Below, one piece after another: positions 1-11,570 of a stretch of 64,000 bases of DNA. This DNA is from Hedera helix (Eukaryota > Streptophyta > Magnoliopsida > Apiales > Araliaceae): contig OX359284.1 in assembly GCA_947179155.2 (NCBI GenBank), forward strand, positions 7,922,432 to 7,986,431. The letters run 5' to 3'. A program made the position numbers and the translations under genes. The notes under the pieces were generated by a model. The model was not told the DNA's origin, ran no database searches, and saw nothing but the letters and a program-made list of their open reading frames with translations. The number at the start of each line of letters is the position of its first letter. Positions within the stretch are counted from its first letter, which is position 1.

Positions 1-1600
1 ATTCAGAGTCAAATATCAGTTAGACTCAATAATCATCAGCTAATCAATCCTATGTTAAGCTAAGCTCAACAAATGCAATATCTTATGTTGACAGAAGACG
101 GAGATAGGTGATTCAATACACTAAAATGAAAATAGGAAGGGAGATCACATCAGAAGAAAGAATCTTTAATCCTCTTATCAGATTCAGAGATGACAAAGCA
201 AGAGAACACTATGCAATGAGGAAATAAGCTAAACGAAAAGATTCTTCAAGGGGCGACAAAGGGTTAAATGAGAAATAAGAATCCTATATTGATCGGGGAG
301 TGCTCATAAGCTTACAAGAAGTTTAAATTTTGGAGAATCATATCACAACATCAAGTGCCTCCAAGTACGAATTGATATAAACGAGCTAATGCTTGTAATC
401 ACCAGAGAAAAAGAAGGTTTATAAGAAGAAAGGTGAACAAAAAGGCAAAACAGATGTTGATCCTCAAAATGCTTCAAAGAGGTAAATCTAAACACTAAAC
501 ACACACATACACGCATAAGTGTCATATCTACTATATGTGAATTTTTATCTGTTGATATTATATCTATCACGATAGTACGAAAAAGATAACACTACGATTA
601 AACGAAGCAGGAACGTAAAGTAAGTTCATTTTATGAATCAACTAGGTGACAATCGTAGAACTAATTCTCATTCTACAAAAACTTGAAATTACAAATCAGT
701 ATGGCATTGGAAACTATATGAGCCAAGAAAATAAAATTGCCTATATATGCCTAAATATATAATGTTGTACTTTGATAATTTATTGTTGTGTGTAATTTCA
801 ATAACATATTCCATGATTTTAATCTCAAGATTAAAATATATATGGATATTCAATATTAACTAACCTTAATGGACTCAACCAAATATGAGTACCAGAACTA
901 AATACAAATGTAGGTAAGAAGCTACATTAAATAAACATGAAACACAAATAGTGGATGATCAATACATGTGATGAGAAATCAAGCTCTTCTATCATGCTTC
1001 AAAGAAAAAAGGAGTACAACACTACCTATTGAGCATCAACCAAGTATACAATTAGGAAAATCAAGAAGTCTTCCTAACACAGCCAGATATCAAGGCAAAT
1101 GTAGTATCTAAAGGTCAAGTCTCTAAACGCTCAAGTAAATCTTCGTCAAAGAGAAGATCATGCAAAGTTGTCAGTAAGAAGTATCAAAGAAAATATCATT
1201 CATAGGAAGACGTTCAACTTCAACAAATAGGCCCCAACAACTTCTACAAACATATATCTTCGGGCCAATACTAACTGTCAAATCTTGAAGAAAATAAATA
1301 CACTTCAATCATTATAGATGATCACTGTAGAGATATTCTTTTATGGTCTCCAAAGAAAAAATCAGCTTAAGTTTAATCAAGTTCTTCAATTTGATTATAA
1401 AGCCAAGTAGATCAAAAGAACGATTATGGAAAAGAGTTCAACTTCTCTGAGAACAATGACTTCTGTGAAGAAAAAACTTCAAAATCTCACTGAATTAAGA
1501 ACTTCACAACGGAATGAAGAAGAACATAAAATTCGATGAGTACATCTGATCTTCAATAGTTGAAGCTATCAACAGTCTTGCTACAGTCTGGATAATTATT
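1..1600. other. Unclassified AT-rich stretch, no gene seen
   Basis: No coding reading frame with recognisable protein similarity is visible on either strand. The sequence is AT-rich with purine-rich stretches on the plus strand and abuts the truncated RNase H end of the gypsy relic near 1600. The 3' LTR expected for that relic is not found here: nothing matches the LTR end at 5649. It may be another old LTR or intergenic DNA. Confidence 0.4.
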
Positions 1601-1822
1601 TCATTCTACAAACCTTGAAGAAAAGTAAGTCAAATCTTGATTGTTTGTGCATCGTGCATGTCTCTTATTCAATTTATGTTGACCCTTAAAGTACTTCAAT
1701 GATTCATGATCCGTATGAATAACGAACTCTTTAGGCCATAGGTAGTGCTGCCATGTCTCCAAGGCTCGAACCAACGTGTACAATTCTTTGTCGTAAGCAG
1801 AATAGTTAAGAACCGTCCCCAC
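1601..1822 (-). pseudogene. Ty3/gypsy RNase H fragment
   Basis: A 73-residue frame holds typical gypsy RNase H segments: NYSAYDKELYTLVRALETW, in which the catalytic Glu of the KELY motif is kept, then HYLWPKEFVIHTDHESLKYF, which carries the conserved Asp of TDH-SL, then a KLNKRHARC segment where the family has LN-RHA-W. The first catalytic Asp and the terminal ADALSR segment are missing from this frame. It is the left, 3'-most surviving piece of the relic. Confidence 0.8.
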
Positions 1823-2142
1823 TCAATTTCTCACTAAAGTACGCCATTGGTTTGATTTCTTACATCAATACCACTCCAATTCCCAAACCTGAAGCATCAT
1901 ATTCAAGTTCAAACATTTTAGTAAAATTAGGTAAAAACAAGTAAATGAGCATTAGTTAATTTATATTTAATTTATTGAAAAGCCTTCTCTTGCTCATCTC
2001 CCCATTTGAACCCCATGCTCTTCTTAATGACTTCGGTTAAAGGCGCAGTAATACTACTGAAATCTCTTACAAAACGCTGATAAAAACTTGCAAGTCTATG
2101 GAAACTTTGGACTTGACTCAAGTTGGTAGGACTAGGCCATTC

Positions 2143-2410
2143 TTAGATTGCACACATCTTTTCTTCATCCACTTGAATTCCCTGTGAGCTAACAACAAAT
2201 CCAAGGAAAATAATTCTATCCAAACAAAACGTGTATTTATCCATGTTAGCAAATAACTTCTCTTTCCTAATCACATCTAAAACATATTTTAAATGCACTA
2301 TATGAACGTCCAAATTTTTGATATATACTAAAATATCATCAAAATAGACAACGACAAATTTTTCAATGAAAGAACGTAAAACATGGTTCATTAATCCCAT
2401 TAAAGTATTA
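2143..2410 (-). pseudogene. Ty3/gypsy reverse transcriptase, palm C-terminal part
   Basis: The frame contains the polymerase signature VVVYFDDILVY (YFDD in place of the commoner YIDD or YADD), preceded by LMNHVLRSFIEKF and followed by the FLGFVVSSQGIQVDEEK thumb/connection motif. The reading runs into the MITE at 2410: the last bases still read as Pro-Asn-Thr, close to the family's APNTF motif. With the part at 2765-3090 it forms one RT domain cut by an insertion. There is a stop just inside the connection region, so it is non-functional. Confidence 0.85.
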
Positions 2411-2764
2411 GGGCTATGTTTGTTTGCAAAAAAATATATTTGAGATTGGACTATTTACCTTAATTTAACACTATTTCAGACTATTTTATCCCATAATGGA
2501 GGATTAATAATTCCTTAATATTGGACTATTAGTCCCATAAAGTCATTTAATAGCTTAAAATGAGGGGAACTATTAATCCCAAAAATTTTATGGGATTATA
2601 TAATTTCACATAAATAGCCTTATGAATGATAAAAAAGAAGAAGTCTATATGACTATTTAAAAGACTATTATTCTCCCATCATGGGATAAAATAGTTTAAA
2701 GTAGTGTTAAATTAATACAAATAGTCTAATCTCAAGTATATTTTTTTTGTAATTAAACGTAGCC
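2411..2764. mobile_element. MITE with long terminal inverted repeats
   Basis: About 354 bp. The left end GGGCTATGTTTGTTTGC and the reverse complement of the right end GGCTACGTTTAATTAC align for roughly 100 bases with scattered mismatches, continuing through shared blocks such as TTTAACACTA and CTATTTTATCCCAT. The flanks are TTA on the left and TAT on the right, so a 3-bp TTA-type target duplication (PIF/Harbinger, Tourist-like) is plausible but eroded. It interrupts the gypsy RT, whose reading resumes on the other side as Asn-Ala-His. It carries no coding capacity. Confidence 0.75.
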
Positions 2765-3090
2765 TATGCGCATTAGTTAATCCAAAACGTAAAACTAACT
2801 ACTCATATAAATCATATTTCGTTTTAAAAGTAATTTTTCGTTTATCACCTTATTTCATCCTAATTTGATGGTATCTACTTTTCAAATTAATTTTTTTTAT
2901 AAAATATACATGATTCATGCAATTCATCTAACTTATCATCTAATCTAGAAATTAGATGTCGATACTTTACCGTAATGTTATTAGCTGCTCGACAATCGAT
3001 GCACATGCGCCATCTCCTATCTTTCTTAGGCATTAAGATCACCGGAACTGCATATAGACTCATACTTTCCCTCACGAACCCCTTCTCCAT
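2765..3090 (-). pseudogene. Ty3/gypsy reverse transcriptase, fingers/palm N-terminal part
   Basis: The frame from 3090 reads MEKGFVRESMSLYAVPVILM, then PKKDRRWRMCIDCRAANNIT, then RHLISRLDDKLDELHES, all typical RT blocks (I-RES-SP-A-PV-L-PKKDG, WRMC-DYRA-N, YR-PIPR-DD-LDEL). RAANNIT replaces the usual RALN-IT. The segment 2765-2886 is degraded and should hold the SKIDL-SGYHQIR block, but I could not read it cleanly. It is joined in order to 2143-2410 across the MITE. Confidence 0.8.
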
Positions 3091-3194
3091 TAGTTCATCA
3101 ACCTGCTTTTACAACTCATGCGTCTCTTCGGGATTGCTCCTATATGCTGGTCGATTCGGAATGATAGCACTGGGTATGAAATAAATTTGATGTT

Positions 3195-3720
3195 CTATTC
3201 CCCAAATAGGTGGTAACCCTTTAGTAAATCCTCGAAAAATACATCGCCATAATCCTGCAAAAGAGATGCAACATCACTAACCAAAGAAGAATTAGTCACG
3301 TTAGTATTCAATGTCTCCTTATACAAAAGTACAATCCCCAACTGTTTAAAAAATAAAGCTCTCCTCACATCACTATCTTTTGCCAAGAAATTTTCTTTTC
3401 TCTCATTTTCTCACTCATTTCTTTTTCACTCTTTATTTTTCTGCTTAATAATTTTCTTTTCCTCACTTTCTCTACAATTTTTTTTGTAAATGCAATTAAT
3501 CTTCATGAATTTGTTTTGGACTCAACGGTGTCAAGATAATTGGCTTTTGTTTGTAGACGAACGAGTACTTGTTTGTGAACTCGACATGCTTTACACGTCG
3601 ATCAAATTGCCATGGTCTTCCAAGTAACAAATGTCCTGTCAGGTACACCGAAACCACATCGTACAATACTTCATCTTCGTATTTTTCTATGCTAAATGGC
3701 ACCAACACCTGCTTAGTCAT
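3195..3720 (-). pseudogene. Ty3/gypsy protease C-terminal part and RT linker
   Basis: Two short frames lie here. 3720-3496 reads through YEDEVLYDVVSVYLTGHLLL then GRPWQFDR, matching the DEV-CDV-PM-A-H-LLGRPW block that follows the retropepsin in gypsy elements. 3386-3195 reads LLQDYGDVFFEDLLKG, similar to the LL-EF-DVFPEELP linker just before RT. A poly-pyrimidine stretch around 3390-3480 separates them. Both are remnants with frameshifts. Confidence 0.7.
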
Positions 3721-3744
3721 TTTGATTTCTCCACTATCATTAAG

Positions 3745-4128
3745 TCATTGTAACTTGTATAGTTGTGGATTCTTAATCGTCGGTAGACTCAATTTCTTCA
3801 CCATGAGTGTACTTGAAACGTTTGTACAATTACCTCCATCAATCACCACGCTGCAAATTTTACCTTGAAAAAGACACTTCGTATGGAAAAGATTCTCTCG
3901 ATGCATACTATTATCTTCTTTAGATTGCACACTAAGAGCTCTTCTAGTCACCAACATTCCTTCCACAACAACTTCCATCTCTTCTCCTACATCCTCTAAT
4001 GGTGGCATAGAATCATCATCACTAATCTCCTCCACAATCTCCACCTCTCCATCACCGAGAACGATCCTAGTCCTCCAATTTAGGCATTGGCTCGAAATAT
4101 GACCCTTGTCTTGACATTTAAAATACAC
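3745..4128 (-). pseudogene. Gag zinc knuckle and retropepsin active-site region
   Basis: A 127-residue frame begins with YFKCQDKGHISSQC, a CCHC knuckle that keeps Cys5, His10 and Cys15 but has Tyr where the first Cys should be. An acidic linker (ISDDDSMPPLED) follows, then CSVVIDGGNCTNVSS, the retropepsin active-site block in its plant gypsy form. The Asp is present, with Gly-Gly-Asn instead of Ser/Gly-Gly-Ser. The C-terminus reads LPTIKNPQLYKLQ. This is a decayed protease; loss of one zinc ligand argues against function. Confidence 0.8.
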
Positions 4129-4324
4129 AATGTCACGATTTCGATTAGAAGAAGACTCATTTTTATCTTAAAATTCCTGATTTGATGTTTTTTGCTTTGG
4201 CTCAATTTTAGTTTTGTTCGTGATGGGTTTCTCCTCCTTTTTTCGGAACATTGGGATTCTAAGATGAACCCGTAGTGGAAATTTATCATTGGCTACAGCT
4301 CCTCTTGAGTTGTTACCTCTCCAC

Positions 4325-5063
4325 CTAATCAACAATCTCCCAATTCAATCCCGCGAAAAACCTCGCCATTGTTGCCTTACGGTCCTCCATTATATTCGGT
4401 CGAGCCATCATTAACTCCATCTCTTTGTGGTAGTCCTCCATGCTCCTACTGCATTGCTTGAGAGTCTGTAAGTTCTTATAAAGATCTCGGTGGTAGTGAC
4501 TTGGAACAAATCGTTTCTTCATCACCGTCTTCATCTCTTCCCAAGTCTCAATTTGTCGATCTCTACACCTCCTCCGACTAGTCTTCAATTGATCCCACCA
4601 AGTGACTGCATAATTAGTAAACTTTGTGGCTGTTAATTGAACGTTCTTATGCTTCGAGTAGTTGTGACATTCGAACACCCACTTCACTTTCTTCTTCCAC
4701 TCAAGATATGTCTCAGGATCTCTTCTTCCTTGAAAAGATTGGAATCTTCAACTTAACATTACCCAAGTTATCATCTTCCCAATTCTTATCTCCTCTAATC
4801 CCCCTATCTTCTCTATCCCTTCTATTCCTATTCTCCTCATATCTCCTCCGAAGGTTTGGATCATAATCTTCCCCCTTACTAAATCTTCCTCTAAAAGGCT
4901 CCTTGTCAAACATCCTTGTTCTCCCGTTGATGTGCCTTTTCTTTCTTTTGAGATCCCATAAGGATTTGTGATTGCACCCTTTGATCGCTTTCCAACCTCT
5001 CAAATTTATCTTCAAACTGTTTCGTCTTCCGAAATAGTTAATGTAACACTCCTTTAATAGCAT
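4325..5063 (-). pseudogene. Ty3/gypsy gag (retrotransposon gag domain)
   Basis: The frame 4687-4325 gives a recognisable retrotrans_gag core: TNYAVTWWDQLKTSRRR, then IETWEEMKTVMKKRFVPSHY, then RDLYKNLQTLKQCSRSMEDY, then MARFFAGLNWEIVD. The family pattern is A--WW-Q----R--G-, I-TW-EMK--M--RF-P--Y and L--L-QG--SV-EY. The upstream frame 5063-4713 is basic and Arg-rich (YEENRNRRDREDRG) and ends FSRKKRS; it looks like the gag N-terminal region in another frame. It sits downstream of the PBS at 5635-5648, as expected. Confidence 0.85.
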
Positions 5064-5634
5064 TCATCTTAAACTTGGTATCCAAATTTGGATCCTCCGT
5101 AGATGAACTCTCACAAAAAAGACCTTTATCCTTCATACCAGACATGATTAGCTGCAAAGCAAAGGTTAGTAGTAAAAAAATTTCTCACCACTTCCTAACG
5201 TGTTTCGTTCGATACATTAAACACTTGTGTATCACTCTATTGGTTTTTACCCTCTATTAATCTCGCAACTTTTGCCTTTTACCACTCAATTATTCTCTCT
5301 TATAGGTTCTTTTTGAATTTATCAAACACAATCACAATATCTATGAATCCAATAAGAACTATTAAGAACAATAAAATAGCAAAGTATGACAATTGTGTTA
5401 TTAACAAAAAGTCACGGGTTGTTCGCCTTTGAATGCGCCTCAAATTTCTTAAAATTCCTGAATCTTCGTAAATTTACACTTGATTGAAACCTCAAAAAGT
5501 GCAACTTGCAAATAATTGGAATTGCAGAAATTTATCTAAATATATATATATAATTTTTTTATACTTTTTTTTGCTAACAAATAATCAAACTATAACAATA
5601 AAAGTAAAGATAGATAACCCGCTAGATGAATGTA

Positions 5635-5648
5635 GCTCTAATGCTAAC
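5635..5648 (-). other. Degenerate primer-binding site (initiator tRNA-Met type)
   Basis: The minus strand reads GTTAGCATTAGAGC right after the LTR end CTTATCA. The intact form for plant gypsy elements is GTTGGTATCAGAGC, seen here at 20909-20922. The copy differs at a few positions, consistent with age. Its placement between LTR and gag fixes the orientation of the relic. Confidence 0.65.
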
Positions 5649-6260
5649 TGATAAGGTCCATGGTATGCTTGTGCAAGATGAATGCTGTCCGGATTGTTTT
5701 TTTAGCCAAGTTGTTTGGTGGAACACGCATAAGACCTCAACTCGTCGCTTATACAAAAACGAGAACCTTGGTACAATTGTTTGTGTAGGATAATTGTGTT
5801 GAATGGGAATACCAACGACACCTCAACCCGTTGTCTATATGTAGACAATAAACTCGGTACAATCGATACTTGATGTATGGTAAAAGATGCCATACATAAT
5901 TATGAATTGTTGTATAATAAGTCAATATTGAATCTCAAGAAAAACTAAGAAAATGCTTAGAAATTCTAAAAAAAAAATCAAAAGATGAGAAAACCTCACA
6001 AGAGTTTGATTAATAGAATAAAAGTTATGTTTACAAGAGCCTTTGAAGTCTATTTATACTACTTCTATGAAATCCTATTCCTCCAACAATAGGAAGTATC
6101 ATTACATAAGAAACCTAATCAAATAAGGAAACAAAAATCATAAAATAAGTTGAAAATCTTGAAAAACGCGTCAAAATAAAAAACTGATTCCACATCCATG
6201 CACCGAGGCACATGTTTCTAGTTCAAATTTTTCGCCGAGGCACAAAGCTCTCTGCTCTTC
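5649..6260 (-). mobile_element. LTR of the decayed gypsy relic, right boundary unclear
   Basis: The minus-strand 3' edge is the CA complementary to TG at 5649-5650. A TATA box (AGTATAAATA) lies at 6051-6060 and points toward gag, with the expected AT-rich leader. A GC-rich motif cluster is found at 6190-6350. I could not find the TG start on the right, and a polyprotein tail (6274-6640) abuts it. Confidence 0.6.
6051..6060 (-). promoter_or_regulatory. LTR TATA box
   Basis: The minus-strand AGTATAAATA is a near-consensus TATA box inside the LTR at 5649-6260, about 400 bp upstream of the PBS in the direction of gag transcription. The transcription start would be expected near 6020. Recognised by motif only. 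Confidence 0.5.
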
Positions 6261-6273
6261 TTCACCAGGGCGC

Positions 6274-6640
6274 TTAATTCATCCGCCGAGGCGAAAACCT
6301 TTTTGGACTTTCTCGTTGGGGCGCATTTTCTAGGCCTAATTCATGTGCCGGGGCGTAAGTCTCAAAATTTAGTTTTGACTTTTCTTGACTTGCTTGGTTT
6401 TGACTTGGCCTTGCTTGCAACACTTGAACTAACTTTAGATCTTCTTCATGAATTGAATTACTTGCAATTTGATTAGTCCACATTTCTTTAATCAACTCAA
6501 CAAGTCATTCCTTGAATCGTTTGGCTCGTGCTCGCATAACTGGTCTAATTGGAACCTGAACTGGATCTCCCTGTGCTTTAAGTCCTTGATCTCCATCCAA
6601 GTCCTCATCACTATTCTGTGTTTTCTGCCATTTCCACGAT
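6274..6640 (-). pseudogene. Ty3/gypsy polyprotein C-terminal tail
   Basis: Reading minus from about 6640: LDGDQGLKAQGDPVQVP, then PVMRARAKRFKE, stop, LVELIKEMWTNQ, then HEEDLKLVQVLQARPSQNQA, ending SPRRMN. The TRARAKR-KEAL--L--- pattern is typical of the extreme C-terminus of many plant gypsy polyproteins. One in-frame TGA follows the KRFKE block. It lies upstream of an LTR that also precedes a gag, so either two elements meet here or the polyprotein tail overlaps the LTR. Confidence 0.55.
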
Positions 6641-8550
6641 AAAAAATCTACGGACACTCCCGCTGTTCGTCTTAGATTAATTGAACCTCTTCACTTCATA
6701 TCAGTTTGAAGTTTAATGGACCTCCACAACTCTCTTAAGTCTTAAATAGGAGTTTTTTTTTTCAACTCGTTGATCCAATTCAAAATCTTTGTTGTTCACT
6801 TGTTCCCACATTTAAAATCTGCCATGATTACTTTTTACCATTTTATTTGTCATATTTCATGATCCATCTTGATTACTGTTTTCCATAAATTTTCTTATCA
6901 AGGTTTGTTCTGCTCTTTGCATACTCTTTAGGCAGTTAGAAAGAATAACAAGAAGCGTTTAGTCTAGTGGAAGAAAATGGAGAGTTTTTAATAGGTGGAA
7001 ATTAGGGCCACACGTTAACGGTAGTATATCCTTAATTATGACTAGAATATTAATTTCATTGGACTTCTGTTTTTTTTAAATATTTTTTGGATAAATTCTA
7101 ATCTCAATGAATTATTGATATTAAATTAACTGAGACTTCATAGGTTTTTATGACTATGACTGCTCTTATTATTTTGTAAAGCTTCCTCTGTCTTCCTTTA
7201 AGCCCTATTACACTCTGGTATATTTAAACAACCAATATTTTATAGCTCACATACTGAAAAATTCATATTGTATCAATCTGTTCGTAATCAGATATTCACA
7301 ATCTGTTAATTGATTACTGTTAATTGAAGTGGCCTTAGCATGTTATGCCTCCACTTCTTATGAGGCAATAAATAAAAATACATTGCGACATATTTCTGCG
7401 TTTTCGTGGAACCCCTCTGTTTCTCTCTCCGACTTGGTATCTCTAATACACGTGCACACACAACCATTCACCCCACACAAGCATAACACTTGCCAGAACA
7501 ATACTCCTATTTGAAATTCTTATGTCCTTTGGAGGACTCCTATTTGAATTTCTTATGTCCTTTGGAGGAGTATTGGTAGTGAAGAAGTAAATTATGTAAC
7601 TTGTCATCAGAGAGAGTATTTACATCTTATTTTTTAAAGGCTAATGAATCAGAATGTGAACACACGCCCATGTGTTGAAGAGTTGAAATCTGTGAAAGTA
7701 CATTTATTATTTATGTGTGGAATATGTTAGACCTTAGCCAATTTTTAAATGTATCAGACTATGATCCACTTTAGTCCATGCTGCTTCAAACTTGTAACTC
7801 AACATATTTGCAAGTTAGGAAACTTTTAACGGGTATTGAGGCAGCAAGTATTTGCATATTTGTCCTTTTTAACCCGATCTAAGAACCATGAAAGAATGTT
7901 TACTTGTAAATCCTCATGTATATGGATCCTTCTGAAAGTAGAATATACATATTTAGGACAGATTTATATAGTATATTATATTTGATGATTGAAAATGTTT
8001 ATGCAGTTATTCTACCGTTGATACCTTTCTAATTTTTATCGAACTACTACATGGCAAAAGGCCGACTTGAAATAGCCAAATCCACTAGATTATATACGAA
8101 CTTCTTTAAAAGTTTTAGAATTGCAGTTTTTGAGTCGTAGAGTACTGTGTCGATTATAAATATTGATAATATTCAAAATCTGATATTTAGACCATTTGCT
8201 CCTTGGTCTGCTTCTGACAAATAGCTTTCTGGACATCATGTATTCACAAATTGGCTAAGCCTGTGTATGTTATGTTTGTCTAATAAGTCCCAAAAGACTT
8301 TTTTGTATGTTTATTCCTTCTCAAATTTGTAGAATTCTATGAAAACTCCAATGTATTTCTTTGGATTGTTTACTTTGCGCTGTTATGTAGCACCATTACT
8401 TTATAATTTCATTATCTACTTACCAATATGTAAAGTTAGAAGGCCTTAAAGTTCTATCCTGATTTTGTAGTTCTGCGTTGTTGATTGATCATTTTGATTG
8501 AGCTCTTTCCTCTCACGGAATTTTTACTTGGATTTGGATGTTCTCGGCAG
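6641..8550. other. Non-coding stretch with a 33-bp tandem duplication
   Basis: No recognisable gene. 7503-7535 and 7536-7568 are two copies of a 33-bp unit (ACTCCTATTTGAAATTC... ending CTTTGGAGG) differing at one base. The rest is AT-rich and pyrimidine-rich on the plus strand. It looks like ordinary intergenic or intronic DNA leading into the exon-like pieces at 8551. Confidence 0.5.
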
Positions 8551-8840
8551 AGTGTTGAAACTGAATCTCTATTAAAACCAATTGTTTCAGCTGAAGAAGT
8601 TTTAGGTGAGTATCATTCTACTACATTGAACGCGTTTATGTTTCTGCTAAGAGGTATTTAAATCGTTGCAGCAACATATGCCTGTTGCTTCAACTTCTTA
8701 TTCTTCCTTTCTATGTGCAGTTTTTGTACATGGGACCTGTTAATGACTGACTTTGTACATCGTAGAAATTACCAAAGAGCGATCAACCTGTACCTGAAAA
8801 GAGAAAAGATTACACCGAAAAAATTTGACAGCATGGACCG
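8551..8840 (+). pseudogene. Exon-like gene fragment, left part, unidentified
   Basis: 8551-8605 is bracketed by a good acceptor (TTCTCGGCAG) and donor (GTGAGT) and is open as SVETESLLKPIVSAEEVL. A second possible exon begins after CGTAG at 8765; in one frame it reads YQRAINLYLKREKITPKKF then DSM and runs into the solo LTR at 8841. After the LTR it resumes at 12725. Joining the first exon to the second puts a stop in frame, so the model is uncertain or the gene is broken. I do not recognise the protein. Confidence 0.35.
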
Positions 8841-9983
8841 TGTAATGACCGCAAAAATTCGAATTTGAATTATAAATAAATTTTGAATTTTTATTTTATG
8901 AACGAATTTAAATCTTGGTGCGACTATGTAGTAAATTATTATATGAAGAAAATTAAATTTAAAGGAAGTCCAACTAATGGGTCAAATTAAATTAGTGGGC
9001 TAACCTAATATTATTAATATCAAGAAATTGATAAGATTTTGAGATAATTAAATATTCAATTAAATTTGAATATACCAATTTTAATTAGATTAAGTAAATT
9101 AATTAATAAAATTATTAGTTAATGTTATTAGACACTTTAAATTGACCCAAATAAATTGTGTAGCAACCCAACCAAGCTAAATTGCCAATAAACAAACCAA
9201 TTGGACCATTAATTTTTTCACAAACCAAATAAAAGCAACCCAATCCAAGCTTAATTAAATTCCATCTGGGCCACCAATTATTTTAAAACAAGACAAGGAG
9301 CAGCCCAGCCCAAACCAAAATATAACCCAGTAGAAACTAAGAGAGGGTCACTGAATTTGGGACAGAAACAGAGAAAAAACAGAGCATGCTCAGTACTAAA
9401 GGAAGAGGCATAACAGGCGTAGGGGGGACTATAGAGTCCACTCTCTGATGAGTTTGTCTGAAGCTAAGGGATTATAAGCCTAGAACCTCCATTCCTTCTT
9501 CTTCCCGTCAACTGGCTGAGAGAGAGAGAAACCGGGGTAAGCTGAGAGCAAGGAAAGAGGAACCGAGAGCAAGGAGAAGGGAACCGAGAGTTTTAGCAGC
9601 CAAGGAGGAAGAGATCAGCACCTAAGCCAGATTCCAGCATAGAAAAGGGTAAATTATATAAAGTAATTGTTTCTATAGCTATTTCATTTCCTTTTTGTTT
9701 TCGGTATTAGGTCATGCTTGGTCGATCGTGTATTAGATATTGTAGTTGCTGCGTCTGGGGGTTGTGGTTGGCAGGTCTTGTGAGTAGTAAAACCCATTTG
9801 GGTGGCCTATGTGCTACAAAGTAATGTAGAAACGTATGTATTAACTTCTTGCCCTCACACTACTCGACCAAATGACTGAAATAGCTTACCTTTAATTTAT
9901 ACGCTAGTTATGTGCTGCGGTTGTGGTCTGGGTAGTGTGGGTGTGCGGCTGTTTGAGGGTTTTCCTACTGTGCTGAAAACGCA

Positions 9984-10290
9984 AGTGTGTGTGTGTGTTC
10001 TGCTACTTCCGGCGTAGATAGGGAGAGATAGCAGCAGGGTTGCGTGCGTCTAGGTGGTGTGCGTGTGTGGTCGTGTGTGTGTGTGTTGCTGCTGCCGTGT
10101 GTGTGTGTTGCTGCTGCTGCGTGTGTGTTGCTGCTGCTGTGTGTGTGTGGTCGTGTGTGTGTTGTTACTGTTGCTGCTGCCGATCAGGGTTGGATGGCTG
10201 GAATGTAGCAGAATAGCTATGTATTGTTGTTGGTGGTGTGGGTCTAGGTGATGTATGGTGTGCGTGTGTGTGCTGTTGCTGCTGCCGATT
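9984..10290 (+). repeat. GT and GCT mixed microsatellite
   Basis: Runs of GTGTGTGT alternate with TTGCTGCTGC blocks and GTGTGTGGTCGTG links in an irregular minisatellite of about 300 bp inside the family A solo LTR. The 65-residue Cys/Val frame across it is a by-product of the repeat, not a protein. Confidence 0.75.
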
Positions 10291-10379
10291 GTGTTAGCAA
10301 ATGGGGGCTGGGTCGGTTAATGCAGCAGTTTTGCTATTTGATGTTGTAATGTGTTATTAAAACCATACACTTAATTGCT

Positions 10380-11570
10380 AATTATTTAAAATAATAAAAG
10401 CCAAATGGAATTATGGGTTATTACAATAAGTTATTAATTATTATTTACATGACTTAATTAATAAAAGGGTAACAAGCTATTGATTATTAATTAAGAAATA
10501 AATAACGAATCAAGTTAGCTTGTAACAATTTACTTAAACTTAAATAATAATTAAGAGTTGGTAGATTAATTTCTATTATTAAATAATAAGGAAAAGTTAT
10601 TATTATTTATTAAGATATTAAATAATGATTGAGGGCTATTAAACTAGTTGTTTAATTTTTAACACTAAGTGAGGTTTAATTAATAAATCATTATCAATAT
10701 AATAATAATTTAAGAAAATAAGTTATTATTTATTAATATTAAATGATAAATAAGGATGTTTAAAATTTAACTATAATTTCCCATGAGTTGAAAAGTTAAT
10801 TATTTCATGGATATTAAATAAAGGTAGTAAATTTATCAGTGGTCATAAATAAGAATAGTTAAGTAATTAATTGTTGTTCAATGAATATTAGATGATAATT
10901 AAAGAGAAATAAAGTTGATAGCAGAATTACTTATTATTTAATTAACATTAAATAATGAGTAAAAGTAACTAATTAATTATTTAGTTAACTAACATTAAAT
11001 AATAATTAAAAAGAGATCAAAGTAATAAAGTAATTAATTATTGGGATTAAATAATGACTAAATAGTAGTCGAAGTAATTAATCTTTATTCAACATTAAAT
11101 AGTGATTAAAAAGTAATAAAAGTAATTAATTAATTATTATTTGATTAAATAATAATTAAAGAAAGATAAGATAAAATAATGTAATTACCTATTATTTAAC
11201 TTATAATAGGTAAGGATAATTAACTACTCGTTATTTAATTCGTAATTACTTAGTATTTAATTAATAATGATAGTGGACGATTAAATTATTAATTGACTTA
11301 TAATAATAGTTAGTGATTAAATTATTACTAAATAATTAATAATAATAGCAATGGATTAAAATGTTATTAATAATTAATAATATTAGTCGACAACTAAATT
11401 ATTATTAAAGGATTAATAATAATGATTAAGAATTAAAATATTATTAAAAGGGTTAATAATATTAGAAAGAGATTTTAAATATTATTAAGGGAATTAATAA
11501 TATTGGTAACCAATTATGATGTTATTAATTAACATCAGTAGGTGAGTTAATTATTAGAGGGATAATAATA
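10380..11570. repeat. TAAT-rich low-complexity core of family A LTR
   Basis: About 1.2 kb is built almost wholly from TTAATTATTATTTAAT and AATAATTAAAG words with irregular period. Matching cores occur at 33840-34450 and, inverted, at 59080-59740, so this is a heritable part of the family A LTR. Confidence 0.7.

Larger units (their letters stand above)
1601..5063 (-). pseudogene. Decayed Ty3/gypsy gag-pol (whole relic)
   Basis: Read on the minus strand from 5063 down to 1601, the pieces follow the Ty3/gypsy order: gag (5063-4325), zinc knuckle plus retropepsin (4128-3745), protease-RT linker (3720-3195), reverse transcriptase (3090-2143) and RNase H (1822-1601). The pieces lie in different frames with stops and frameshifts between them, and RT is cut by a MITE at 2411-2764. 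No integrase is seen, so the 3' side is truncated near 1600. The 5' side has a degenerate PBS and an LTR from 5649. Order and motifs are directly visible; the superfamily call is secure, the lineage is not. Confidence 0.85.

Noticed and set aside
10054..10251. 65-residue Cys/Val-rich plus-strand ORF
   Set aside because: Translation of a GT/GCT microsatellite; no start context or family match.
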